Assembly: GCA_965283955.1 (NCBI GenBank)
Contig: CBDIQW010000001.1
Span: 1-64,000, forward strand
DNA length: 64,000 nt
Reading direction: 5' to 3'
Source: Emticicia sp965283955
GTDB lineage: Bacteria > Bacteroidota > Bacteroidia > Cytophagales > Spirosomataceae
Positions 18,893 through 26,981 of the stretch are shown one piece after another (position 1 is the first letter of the stretch; each line of letters begins with the position of its first letter). The notes beneath the pieces are model-generated. The model was not told the DNA's origin and searched no databases. It was given only the letters and a program-made list of their open reading frames with translations. A program made the position numbers and the translations under genes.

Positions 18893-20179
18893 ATGCGTTA
18901 CGAAAAGATTGATTCGCAACTTTTTATTTCTAATCGTGAAAGATTAAAGAGCCTTCTCAAGCCAAATTCGATGGTAATTGTTCAATCGAATGATGTATTA
19001 CCGACAAACGCCGATGGCACTTTTGGGTTTCGCCAGAATAACGATATTTTTTACCTTTCGGGTATCGACCAAGAAGAAACAATTTTGATTTTGTTTCCTG
19101 ATTTTCCAGATGATAAATTTAGAGAAATTCTACTGGTGAGAGAAACCAGCGAACACATAAAAGTTTGGGAAGGTGAAAAGCTTACTAAAAAACAAGCCAC
19201 CGAAATTTCGGGCATTGAAAAAGTAGTTTGGACAAGTAATTTTGAAGCAGTCTTACGAAAACTCATCTTTTTGGCCGACCAAGTTTACCTAAACCTCAAC
19301 GAACACGATGGAGGAGAATGGGGTTTTGAAAGCCGTGAAAGAAGATTTATTACTGAATTTAAACATAAATTTCCACTTCATCGAATCGAACGTCTTGCTC
19401 CTTTGATGCACCAATTACGAGCGATAAAACAGCCAATAGAGATAGATTTGATAAAAAAAGCCATCGAAATTACAGGAAAAGGCTTTGTAAGAATGGCGAA
19501 GTTCTTAAAACCCAATGTACTTGAATTTGAATTAGAAGCCGAACTCACACACGATTTTTTGAGGAATCGCTCTCGTGGACATGCCTTTGCTCCTATTTTA
19601 GCTTCGGGAGAAAGTGCCTGTGTACTGCACTACGTCACAAATAATAATCAGTGCAGGGATGGTGAGGTAATTTTAATGGATTTTGGAGCAGAATATGCCA
19701 ATTATAATGCAGATATTACTCGTTGTTTGCCTGTAAATGGCCGTTTCACAGCTCGACAAAAAGAAGTTTACTTGTCAGTTTTAAATGTAATGAAAGCAGC
19801 CAAAAAGATGCTCGTTGTAGGAAATACAATGGAAAATCTACGCAAAGAAGTTGGTAAAATTATGGAAATTGAATTGATAAAATTGGGCTTACTGAAACAA
19901 ACTGAAGTTGATAGGCAGAACGAAGATGCTCCGCTTTATAAAAAATATTTTCCTCACGGAATTTCGCATCACTTGGGGCTTGATGTACATGATGTTGGCA
20001 ATCGCTATGAAGTTTTCAAGGCTGGAATGATTTTCACTTGCGAACCTGGCATTTATATTCCCGAAGAAAAACTCGGTATTCGACTCGAAAATGATATTTT
20101 GATTACCGAAAATGGCAACGAAGACCTCATGGTCAATATTCCAATTGAAATTGATGAGATTGAGGCTTTGATGGCCTAA
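18893..20179 (+). CDS. pepP: Xaa-Pro aminopeptidase (M24B)
   Basis: 428 residues, full length for aminopeptidase P, which removes N-terminal residues before proline in the cytoplasm. The N-terminal domain has RQNNDIFYLSGID. The dinuclear metal site is seen in MDFGAEYANYNADITR (two Asp), HGISHHLGLDVHD (His), CEPGIYIPEE (Glu) and GIRLENDILIT (Glu). No signal peptide. It is divergent from the S8 peptidase and followed by a strong hairpin shared with nuoB. Confidence 0.93.
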   Translation: MRYEKIDSQLFISNRERLKSLLKPNSMVIVQSNDVLPTNADGTFGFRQNNDIFYLSGIDQEETILILFPDFPDDKFREILLVRETSEHIKVWEGEKLTKKQATEISGIEKVVWTSNFEAVLRKLIFLADQVYLNLNEHDGGEWGFESRERRFITEFKHKFPLHRIERLAPLMHQLRAIKQPIEIDLIKKAIEITGKGFVRMAKFLKPNVLEFELEAELTHDFLRNRSRGHAFAPILASGESACVLHYVTNNNQCRDGEVILMDFGAEYANYNADITRCLPVNGRFTARQKEVYLSVLNVMKAAKKMLVVGNTMENLRKEVGKIMEIELIKLGLLKQTEVDRQNEDAPLYKKYFPHGISHHLGLDVHDVGNRYEVFKAGMIFTCEPGIYIPEEKLGIRLENDILITENGNEDLMVNIPIEIDEIEALMA

Positions 20180-20181
20180 AA

Positions 20182-20216
20182 AGTAGTGGTCGAAGAATTT
20201 TCTTTCGACCACTACT
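20182..20216. terminator. Bidirectional terminator between pepP and nuoB
   Basis: 13-base arms 20182-20194 and 20204-20216, loop 9, with A/T runs on both sides. Located between two converging stops. Confidence 0.85.
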
Positions 20217-20222
20217 AAAAAA

Positions 20223-20762
20223 TCAAATATTATATGATTTTAGAAGAGCGTCGTATTCTTCACTGTTTCTTCTTCGTAATCCTTCGTTCTGAACCATTTG
20301 CTGAATTTCCATCAATCCATCTAAGATTTGTTCGGGGCGTGGTGGGCAACCTGGAATATACACATCAACTGGAATTATGCGGTCGATTCCTTGTAAGACC
20401 GAATATGTATCGAAGATTCCGCCCGAAGTTGCACACGCACCTACGGCAACCACCCAACGAGGTTCGGCCATTTGCGTATAAACCTGTTTTAGAACTGGGG
20501 CCATTTTTTTTGATATTGTTCCCATAACCAGCAATAAATCAGCCTGCCGAGGTGAAAACCTCGGTATTTCGGCACCAAATCGAGAAATATCATAGGTTGT
20601 TGCGATGGTTGCCATAAATTCGATACCACAACAAGAAGTAGCAAATGGCAGTGGAAATAATGAATAACTTCGGGCAAGTCCGATTACTTTTTCAAACGAT
20701 GTTGCAAAAAATCCGCTACCATGATAACCTTCGGGAGCTTCAACGATGTTTATTTTTGTCAT
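20223..20762 (-). CDS. nuoB: NADH-quinone oxidoreductase subunit B (NuoB), isolated copy
   Basis: A 179-residue NuoB/NDH-1 20-kDa subunit that carries the N2 4Fe-4S cluster at the quinone end of complex I. All four cysteine ligands are visible: the vicinal pair SCCGIEF (44-45), GACATSGG and PGCPPRPE. The family region ISRFGAEIPRFSPRQAD is intact. No other nuo genes are adjacent: pepP converges with it and a Crp-family gene lies upstream on the same strand. It may be a second copy beside a full nuo operon elsewhere. Confidence 0.93.
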   Translation of the reverse strand: MTKINIVEAPEGYHGSGFFATSFEKVIGLARSYSLFPLPFATSCCGIEFMATIATTYDISRFGAEIPRFSPRQADLLLVMGTISKKMAPVLKQVYTQMAEPRWVVAVGACATSGGIFDTYSVLQGIDRIIPVDVYIPGCPPRPEQILDGLMEIQQMVQNEGLRRRNSEEYDALLKSYNI

Positions 20763-20835
20763 AAGTTTCTCATAAAATTTATGGAAACAAAGGACTTTAT
20801 TTAGAGGTAATATTTTTTTAGCATAAACTAAAAAA

Positions 20836-21402
20836 TTAACTTTTTTGCTTTCTTGCTCTACTCAAAGTTACTTGATTCATGCCTAAATACGATGCTAAAT
20901 GCCCCAACGAAACCCTTTGTAATACACTCGGATAGGTTTTCAGAAAATCATCATATCGCTCTTTGGCTGTAAAAAACTGAATATTATCAATACGTTTCTG
21001 TAATTGTTGAATAGTCTGCAAGGCAATCATTCTCCCCAAACGTTCTAATTCGTGGTGCTGCTGATACAGCGTTTCTAACTCAAAAATATTTATTGAAAGT
21101 ATGACCGAATCTTCTAAAACTTCAACTGTATGAATAAAGTCTCTGATTGGCTGATTTCTTATAATTGGCCCAAAAACGCTATTTTCTACACCAAAAAAGT
21201 CGGTTATTTCTCTTTCTTTATTATGATAAAATATTCTTACTAAACCTTTTTCAACAAAATAAAGTCTATCACATTTGGAAAGGTCAGCAACAAGAATATG
21301 ATTTTTGGGATACTCTTTTCTATACATTTTTTGTACTAATGCCTCTTGTGCTTGCTCAGAAAGTGGATAGATTGAATTAATAAAATTGGTGAAATTTTGC
21401 AT
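20836..21402 (-). CDS. Crp/Fnr family transcriptional regulator
   Basis: 188 residues: an N-terminal cyclic-nucleotide-binding beta barrel (residues about 20-115, with YFVEKGLVRIFY) and a C-terminal HTH (VSLGHLASYLGMNQVTLSRA). It resembles the short Bacteroidetes Crp-like regulators whose effector is unknown; the cAMP-contact residues of classic Crp are not evident. The start is ATG 21402; the frame is open to 21447 but lacks normal sequence there. It is divergent from the toxin-antitoxin pair. Confidence 0.85.
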   Translation of the reverse strand: MQNFTNFINSIYPLSEQAQEALVQKMYRKEYPKNHILVADLSKCDRLYFVEKGLVRIFYHNKEREITDFFGVENSVFGPIIRNQPIRDFIHTVEVLEDSVILSINIFELETLYQQHHELERLGRMIALQTIQQLQKRIDNIQFFTAKERYDDFLKTYPSVLQRVSLGHLASYLGMNQVTLSRARKQKS

Positions 21403-21540
21403 CTTTATTATTTTGCTCGAAGCAGTAGTAAGTAAATGAAAACACAAATAAAGGATTAATGATGAATTATTATAATGGAAGATTCACTTTTTAAAGAAAC
21501 AGTTTGAAAATAACGACATTTTTCGTTTATTTTACGACAA

Positions 21541-21951
21541 ATGTCAGAAATTATGTTTTTATTATTTAATCAATCGGTCAAAAATCAATCAGATTTGATA
21601 GAATTGGCCCGTAAAGGAATACCGAAAAATGCAGTAGTGAAAATGGCCAAACAGTTGTCGTTTTCGGGAAAAGAACTGGCTATTATCATCAATCTTTCGG
21701 AAAGAACCCTGCAACGTTATCCAGATAATAAAAAATTAGAAAAAACAGCTTCTGAAAAAGCCATTCAGTTAGCCAAATTGTATGAACGAGGCAATGAAGT
21801 TTGGGGAGATTTAGAGCGTTTTAAAGCTTGGATGCGTCATCCAAATCCATTTCTGGGATCAAAAACACCCGTCGAAATCCTTGATACCAATTTTGGGTTT
21901 GATATGGTTTTAGATGAAATTGGTAGAGTTGAACATGGAATTTTAGCTTAA
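21541..21951 (+). CDS. Xre/MbcA/ParS-type antitoxin
   Basis: A 136-residue antitoxin with an N-terminal Xre-like HTH (KELAIIINLSERTLQRY) and a C-terminal toxin-binding domain of the MbcA/ParS/Xre (DUF2384) type (GNEVWGDLERFKAWM, FLGSKTPVEIL). Its stop overlaps the toxin start by one base (TAATG), the normal arrangement for this pair. It should neutralise the RES toxin and repress its own promoter. Confidence 0.9.
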   Translation: MSEIMFLLFNQSVKNQSDLIELARKGIPKNAVVKMAKQLSFSGKELAIIINLSERTLQRYPDNKKLEKTASEKAIQLAKLYERGNEVWGDLERFKAWMRHPNPFLGSKTPVEILDTNFGFDMVLDEIGRVEHGILA

Positions 21952-22412
21952 TGGAAGTTTTTAGATTATCTTCCGCAAAATACGCCAACGATTTATCGGG
22001 TACTGGTGCGAAGATTCATGGTGGTCGATGGAATCGAAAAGGAGATGCTGTTTTATATACAGCAGGCACAAGAGCCTTGGCACTCGTAGAAGTCTTGGTA
22101 CATACCACAAACGCTTTCTTGCCGCTTAATTATCGTCTAATTACTATTTATATTCCCGATGATTCAATTTTGACGATTCCTACAAAATCTTTACCTGATG
22201 ATTGGAACAATATCGAACCAAGCGATTCAACGACTAAAATAAGTACTTCATGGTTGAGTGCTACCGAATATCTCACTATGAGAGTCCCGTCGGTTGTGGT
22301 TGAAGGCGAGTATAATTTTCTAATTAATCCTGCTCATCCTGATTTTTCAAAAGTCAAAGTCTTACGTAATGAAGCATTTAACTTTGATAATAGGTTTATG
22401 AAACAAAAATAG
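21951..22412 (+). CDS. RES-domain toxin (NAD+ phosphorylase/glycohydrolase family)
   Basis: 153 residues with a RES domain, named for its conserved Arg-Glu-Ser. Visible marks are GGRWNRKGDAVLYTA (Arg) and ALALVEVLVH (Glu), and a C-terminal PSVVVEGEYNFLINP. RES toxins such as MbcT and Res deplete cellular NAD+. The fold residues needed for activity look intact. It forms a one-base overlapping operon with the upstream antitoxin. Confidence 0.9.
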   Translation: MEVFRLSSAKYANDLSGTGAKIHGGRWNRKGDAVLYTAGTRALALVEVLVHTTNAFLPLNYRLITIYIPDDSILTIPTKSLPDDWNNIEPSDSTTKISTSWLSATEYLTMRVPSVVVEGEYNFLINPAHPDFSKVKVLRNEAFNFDNRFMKQK

Positions 22413-22534
22413 TGATTGAATTACATCAAATATAGCAATCCAATCACGAAATCAATGTTTTTAATTCTTTATAAGGAAAGTACATAAGTCATCAAAAATA
22501 TAATAATTCTCAAAACCTATACTAAGCTAAAGTA

Positions 22535-22666
22535 ATGAAAAGTGTACCAATCCAATCTTTTTTCAAAGAATCTTACCAAACGGTAGCATTTAATAATCAA
22601 AAAAATAATTTTGCTCTTGAACTGCTAAATAATCGTATTCAAAAACGTTTGAATTCTAATTATTGA
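22535..22666 (+). CDS. Possible 43-residue small protein
   Basis: An ATG-started frame with a basic, amphipathic product (MKSVPIQSFFKESYQTVAF at the start). It lies in the 294-base gap between the RES toxin and the DUF1460 gene. There is no recognised family or clear promoter. It may be chance; the rest of the gap (22413-22534) shows nothing. Confidence 0.25.
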   Translation: MKSVPIQSFFKESYQTVAFNNQKNNFALELLNNRIQKRLNSNY

Positions 22667-22706
22667 AAGCATACCTTTGTCGAATAATCTCAAAATCACT
22701 AATCCA

Positions 22707-23527
22707 ATGTTGCTGAAAAGTATTCTTAGCCTCTTTTTTATAGTTTTTTCACTCAATATTACATTCGCTCAAAGTGCTGATGAAACAATATTTATGCAGA
22801 AAATGAAATTGGCTAAGGGAGAAACGAAAGCACAAACTGCTATCACAATTGCCAAAAGTTTCATTGGAAAACCCTACAAGGCAGGTACACTGGAAGGCAA
22901 CTCGAAAGAACAATTAGTATGTAATTTGAGAGATTTCGATTGCTCAACGTTTGTAGAAAACGTAATAGCCATGAGTCTCATCAATCATGAAGGTTCACCT
23001 ACATTTGAAAAATACAAAAATCAACTTACCGAGCTTCGTTATAGAAATGGGATTGTTCAAGGCTATGCCTCAAGACTACACTACTTTAAAGAGTGGATTA
23101 TTCAAGCCGAAGAAAATGATATTTTGCAAGATATTACAAGCAAAATTGGGGGGATTAAACAGAAAAAAAGTCTGAATTTTATGACTTCCAACCGAGAGTT
23201 ATATCCAAATTTAAAAGACGAAACTTCTTTTTTAGCAATAAAAGAATACCAAAAAAAATTAATGAATTTGACTTTTATTATATCCCAAAATGGAAATTGG
23301 AAAAAGTAGAAAATCAAATTCAAGACGGTGATATAATAGCCATAACTTCAAACGTTGATGGCTTAGATTTTAATCATGAAGGATTTGCAATTCGACAAAA
23401 TGGTAGAGTTTATTTACTTCATGCCTCTTATGAGCAAAAAAAGGTAATTATTTCTAAAGAACTATTAGTGGATTACTTAAACAGAATCCATAAACATTCA
23501 GGTATATCGGTTCTAAGATTATTGTAA
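22707..23527 (+). CDS. DUF1460 amidase-like exported protein, frame break
   Basis: About 273 residues with one base restored. A signal peptide (LLKSILSLFFIVFSLNITFAQ) starts at ATG 22707; the frame is open a little further but begins with TTG. The DUF1460 fold is an N-acetylmuramoyl-L-alanine amidase/NlpC-like cysteine hydrolase; the likely nucleophile is in DFDCSTFVENV, and HEGFAIRQNG carries the candidate His. The frame breaks in an A8 run (23251-23258); with A9 the protein runs into NEFDFYYIPKWK and on to the second part. The end overlaps the convergent amidohydrolase by 9 bases. Confidence 0.8.
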
Positions 23528-24772
23528 ACTTATCAATTTACCATCTTTCATAACCACTTTTACTTTTCTTATATCCGAAATTTGTTTAGTTGGGTTTCCC
23601 TCAACCACCACAATATCGGCCATTAAACCACTTTTGATTCGTCCAACTTCATTATTCACATGAAAAGCATCGGCATTCACACTCGTTGCCGACTTTAAAG
23701 CCTCTGTTGGTTGCATTCCATAGTCAACCATCATTTCAAGCTCACGAGCGTTATCTCCATGAGCAAAAACACCTACATCACCACCAAAACAAATCTTTAC
23801 ACCTGCCTCTAATGCCTGTTTAAACGAAACTCGTTTTTTCTTAATTCTTTCGGGTTCATCATCAAGACCTTTTTTCCAACCTCTATATTGGCTAATCGCA
23901 TCACCTGCTGCCAATGTTGCACATAAATACACATTCTTTTCAGCCATCAATTTCCAAATTTCAAGCGTACCATTATCGCCGTGTTCAATTGTTTCAACGC
24001 CACCTAAAATTGCACGTCGCATTCCTTCAACGGTCGAAGCATGAGCAACCGTTGGTCGGCCAGCACTTTGAGCGGTTTCTACGATCAATTTTATTTCTTC
24101 CAACGAAAACGTTGGAGCAGCTTCGCCACGCAAACCCCAACGATAATCAGCATAGATTTTAATTAAATCTGCTCCTTTCCCAATCTGATTTCGTGTTTTC
24201 TTTATCAAATCATCCACACCATCTGCTTCTTCTGCCCCCTGAGGCACTTTTATATCAGCTGAAAAGGTACGTGGAGCATAACTACCTGTAGCAATCATAG
24301 CTTTGGTGGCAATCAAAAGTCGGGGGCCAAGAATTACTCCGTCGTCAATAGCTTTTTTCAAACCAACATCATCAAATTCTGCTCCCTCTGTACCTAAATC
24401 ACGAGCAGTGGTAAAACCCGCTTTAAGTGTTTTTTCGGCATGAATTACCGCCCTTGCAGTTCGATACGAACGAGATTCTTTCAATACTTGGTCATCCCAC
24501 GGTACTTCGTTATAGGGATGTAAGAAAAGGTGCGTATGTCCTTCTATTAACCCTGGTAAAAGAGTACAATTTTTAAGATCAACAATTTTAATATCTTTTG
24601 GTAAGTTCTTTTCGATATTTACCTGACTATCAACAATTTCAATTTTATTGGCTTTGATAATTACACCATATTTTTCAAAAACTTTTTCACCATCAAAAAC
24701 CCTATCTGGACGCAGATAGATTAAACTTTGTGCCGAAACTTTAATAAAAGAAGTAATAATCAATAATAACAA
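23519..24772 (-). CDS. Exported amidohydrolase family protein
   Basis: 417 residues. A signal peptide (LLLIITSFIKVSAQ) is followed by a metal-dependent amidohydrolase of the imidazolonepropionase-like group. Metal ligand motifs are GLIEGHTHLF (HxH), AHASTVEGMRRAI (His), and GGDVGVFAHGDNA (Asp); DLIKIYADY would hold the carboxylated Lys. The C terminus returns to the composite beta domain (ADIVVVEGNP). The substrate, possibly a cyclic amide or dipeptide, is not predictable. Stop overlaps the DUF1460 stop. Confidence 0.87.
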   Translation of the reverse strand: MLLLIITSFIKVSAQSLIYLRPDRVFDGEKVFEKYGVIIKANKIEIVDSQVNIEKNLPKDIKIVDLKNCTLLPGLIEGHTHLFLHPYNEVPWDDQVLKESRSYRTARAVIHAEKTLKAGFTTARDLGTEGAEFDDVGLKKAIDDGVILGPRLLIATKAMIATGSYAPRTFSADIKVPQGAEEADGVDDLIKKTRNQIGKGADLIKIYADYRWGLRGEAAPTFSLEEIKLIVETAQSAGRPTVAHASTVEGMRRAILGGVETIEHGDNGTLEIWKLMAEKNVYLCATLAAGDAISQYRGWKKGLDDEPERIKKKRVSFKQALEAGVKICFGGDVGVFAHGDNARELEMMVDYGMQPTEALKSATSVNADAFHVNNEVGRIKSGLMADIVVVEGNPTKQISDIRKVKVVMKDGKLISLQ

Positions 24773-24838
24773 AATGAGTAATAATTGGATATATTTTCGT
24801 TGTATTAGTAACTATACTTGTGATAGTGAGGTAAACAT

Positions 24839-25009
24839 TTATTTTCTCTTATACATTCTCAATCCAGCAATACCAATTCCTATAAATAGAAGCCCCATAA
24901 CGGTAGTTGTTAATGATTTTTCATCGACATATAGTTTCATCATAAAAAGAAATATTCCGCAGAAAATTGCAACATAACTGGCATAGTAAGAAAGTTTATC
25001 TTTATTCAT
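24839..25009 (-). CDS. Small two-helix membrane protein (56 residues)
   Basis: ATG 25009 to TAA 24839. Two hydrophobic helices (SYVAIFCGIFLFMMKLY and TTVMGLLFIGIGIAGL) are joined by a short charged loop, with a basic end MYKRK. This is a typical small inner-membrane protein layout. It is 66 bases upstream of the amidohydrolase on the same strand and divergent from the kinase-like gene. No family recognised. It occupies most of the 340-base gap. Confidence 0.55.
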   Translation of the reverse strand: MNKDKLSYYASYVAIFCGIFLFMMKLYVDEKSLTTTVMGLLFIGIGIAGLRMYKRK

Positions 25010-25112
25010 TTTTTAGGGTTTTTGAGATTTTGATTTAAATATAATCAAATTTAATTTTCTTTGTAAAAGAATCTCAAAATCTAACTCAAAAGCGTATTTT
25101 CAAATATATAAC

Positions 25113-25625
25113 ATGATTATTGGCATTGGAGGCGTGAGCCGTTCGGGAAAAAGTACGTTGGCCAATTTATTGGTCACTTATTTCAGAAAAAATGGAAAGA
25201 AAGCAATCATTTTTCACCAAGATGATTTTGTATTTCCTGAAACACAAATTCCAAAAATCAAAAACAAAACCGATTGGGAGTCTCCACAATCAATTGATTT
25301 TGAGCAATATCAAGAAGTAATCGAACTTTTCAAAACTCGATTTGATGTAGTTATTGCAGAAGGCCTCTTTGCTTTTTATGATGATAAAATAAATCAACTT
25401 TATGATAAAAAATTTCATGTAAAAATCTCAAAAAGAACTTTCCTGATTCGTCGGGCAATGGATATCCGTTGGGGCTACGAACCCACTTGGTTTATTGACC
25501 ACGTATGGCTGTCGTTCTTGAAATACGGTAAGCCGAGAAAGGATTTGAAAGGTATTGTGAATGTAAGTGGAGAAGACGAGTTTGATATGGAAAAAGTAAT
25601 TAAAAGCCTCAGCTCTGCTCGGTAA
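25113..25625 (+). CDS. P-loop kinase of the uridine/nicotinamide riboside kinase type
   Basis: A 170-residue cytoplasmic P-loop protein. Walker A is GVSRSGKST (residues 7-15) and HQDDFVFPE matches the QDDFF-P motif of nicotinamide riboside kinases; VIAEGLFAFYDD follows as the next strand. These enzymes phosphorylate a nucleoside with ATP. The exact substrate cannot be read from sequence. Upstream of folD by 118 bases. Confidence 0.75.
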   Translation: MIIGIGGVSRSGKSTLANLLVTYFRKNGKKAIIFHQDDFVFPETQIPKIKNKTDWESPQSIDFEQYQEVIELFKTRFDVVIAEGLFAFYDDKINQLYDKKFHVKISKRTFLIRRAMDIRWGYEPTWFIDHVWLSFLKYGKPRKDLKGIVNVSGEDEFDMEKVIKSLSSAR

Positions 25626-25743
25626 TCGTAATTAACTTTATACTGCTGCCATAAACTTCTTAATCGCTCGGGCGACCCCGTCTTAATTTTCAATTCTAAA
25701 TTCATTGCCCTATCTTTGCACTTTAAATAAAAAAATTAGCTCC

Positions 25744-26625
25744 ATGACAATCATTGATGGTAAACTTATTTCTGCTCAAGTAAAGCAAGAACTCAAAATA
25801 GAAGTCGAAAAACAAAAAGCTGATGGTGGTAAAATTCCACATTTGGCAGCAATTTTAGTTGGCGATAATGGTGCAAGTGAAACATATGTCGCAAGTAAAA
25901 TCAGGTCTTGCGAAGAAATTGGTTTTAAATCGACGCTGATTCGCCGTGATTCAAGCACAACAGAAGAAGAAGTTCTCGAAATCATTCAACAACTCAACGA
26001 AGATGATGATGTTGATGGTTTTATTGTTCAGCTTCCGCTTCCTGCACACATAAACGTAGATAAAGTTATTGAAGCCATTGAGCCACGCAAAGATGTCGAT
26101 GGCTTTCATCCAATAAATATTGGCCGAATGGCAAAAGGCTTGCCTGCTTACATTTCGGCAACTCCTTTTGGTGTTTTAGAATTAATCAAACGCTATGACA
26201 TTGAAACTGCCGGTAAGCATTGCGTGGTTGTTGGCAGAAGCCAAATTGTAGGTTTACCGATGAGTATTCTGATGCAACGCAATACTTATCCAGGGAACTG
26301 TACAGTATCTTTGGTGCATAGTAAAACCACAAATTTAGCCGAGATTACTCAACAAGCTGATATTTTGGTCGCAGCCCTTGGCAAACCAGAATTTATTACT
26401 GCTGATATGGTAAAAGATGGTGCCGTTGTGATAGATGTTGGTCTTACAAGAGTTGTCGATACTACAAAGAAAAGTGGATTTGCACTCAAAGGAGATGTAA
26501 AATTTGATGAGGTTGCTCCTAAATGTAGTTATATCACACCAGTACCTGGTGGTGTTGGATTGATGACAGTAGCAGCCCTAATGTATAATACATTACTTTC
26601 GGCAAGAAGAGAAATTTATAAGTAA
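25744..26625 (+). CDS. folD: Bifunctional methylene-THF dehydrogenase/methenyl-THF cyclohydrolase
   Basis: 293 residues, full length for FolD, which interconverts methylene-, methenyl- and 10-formyl-THF with NADP. The catalytic Tyr/Lys region is ETYVASKIRSCEEIG; QLPLPAHINVDKV, KDVDGFHPINIG and GRSQIVGLPMS are diagnostic, as is TPVPGGVGLMT near the C terminus. The start is ATG 25744, which begins with normal family sequence (MTIIDGKLISAQ). Followed by a hairpin terminator. Confidence 0.95.
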   Translation: MTIIDGKLISAQVKQELKIEVEKQKADGGKIPHLAAILVGDNGASETYVASKIRSCEEIGFKSTLIRRDSSTTEEEVLEIIQQLNEDDDVDGFIVQLPLPAHINVDKVIEAIEPRKDVDGFHPINIGRMAKGLPAYISATPFGVLELIKRYDIETAGKHCVVVGRSQIVGLPMSILMQRNTYPGNCTVSLVHSKTTNLAEITQQADILVAALGKPEFITADMVKDGAVVIDVGLTRVVDTTKKSGFALKGDVKFDEVAPKCSYITPVPGGVGLMTVAALMYNTLLSARREIYK

Positions 26626-26632
26626 AAAACAG

Positions 26633-26654
26633 GTGGTATGTTTCGGCATACCAC
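26633..26654 (+). terminator. Terminator of folD
   Basis: 8-base arms 26633-26640 and 26647-26654 with a 6-base loop, just after folD and before a converging small gene. Confidence 0.7.
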
Positions 26655-26664
26655 TCTTCTATTC

Positions 26665-26853
26665 TTAATTATGATTTACTATAAATTGATGGGTTATTGC
26701 CTTTCCATGAGGCAGAAGCAACTCAACAAAATACACTCCATCATTTAGCTTATCTACATCAAATTCATTATTCACTTCTTTTTCGAGATCTCTCATTTCA
26801 AGAACTCTCCCTTGAGAATCTTTCAAAAATATCTTTGTTTTCATTTCAATCAT
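26665..26853 (-). CDS. Small protein resembling a stand-alone T9SS sorting-domain fold
   Basis: 62 residues (or 59 from ATG 26844). The pattern IFLKDSQGRVLEMR, then VDKLNDGVYFVELL and a final AITHQFIVNHN, looks like the beta-sandwich of type IX secretion C-terminal domains (normally the last 70-80 residues of large exported proteins), but here it is alone, without signal peptide. It could be a gene fragment or a small cytoplasmic protein with that fold. Confidence 0.5.
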   Translation of the reverse strand: MIEMKTKIFLKDSQGRVLEMRDLEKEVNNEFDVDKLNDGVYFVELLLPHGKAITHQFIVNHN

Positions 26854-26981
26854 TTTTCAATATGGATTAGTATGTGTAAAAAATAATTAGGTTATTGTTA
26901 AGACGAAGTTTTGACTGAAATCTGTTGCATTGGTTTAACTAATTTTATAAAAAATTATCTAATGGTAATATAACCTACAAA

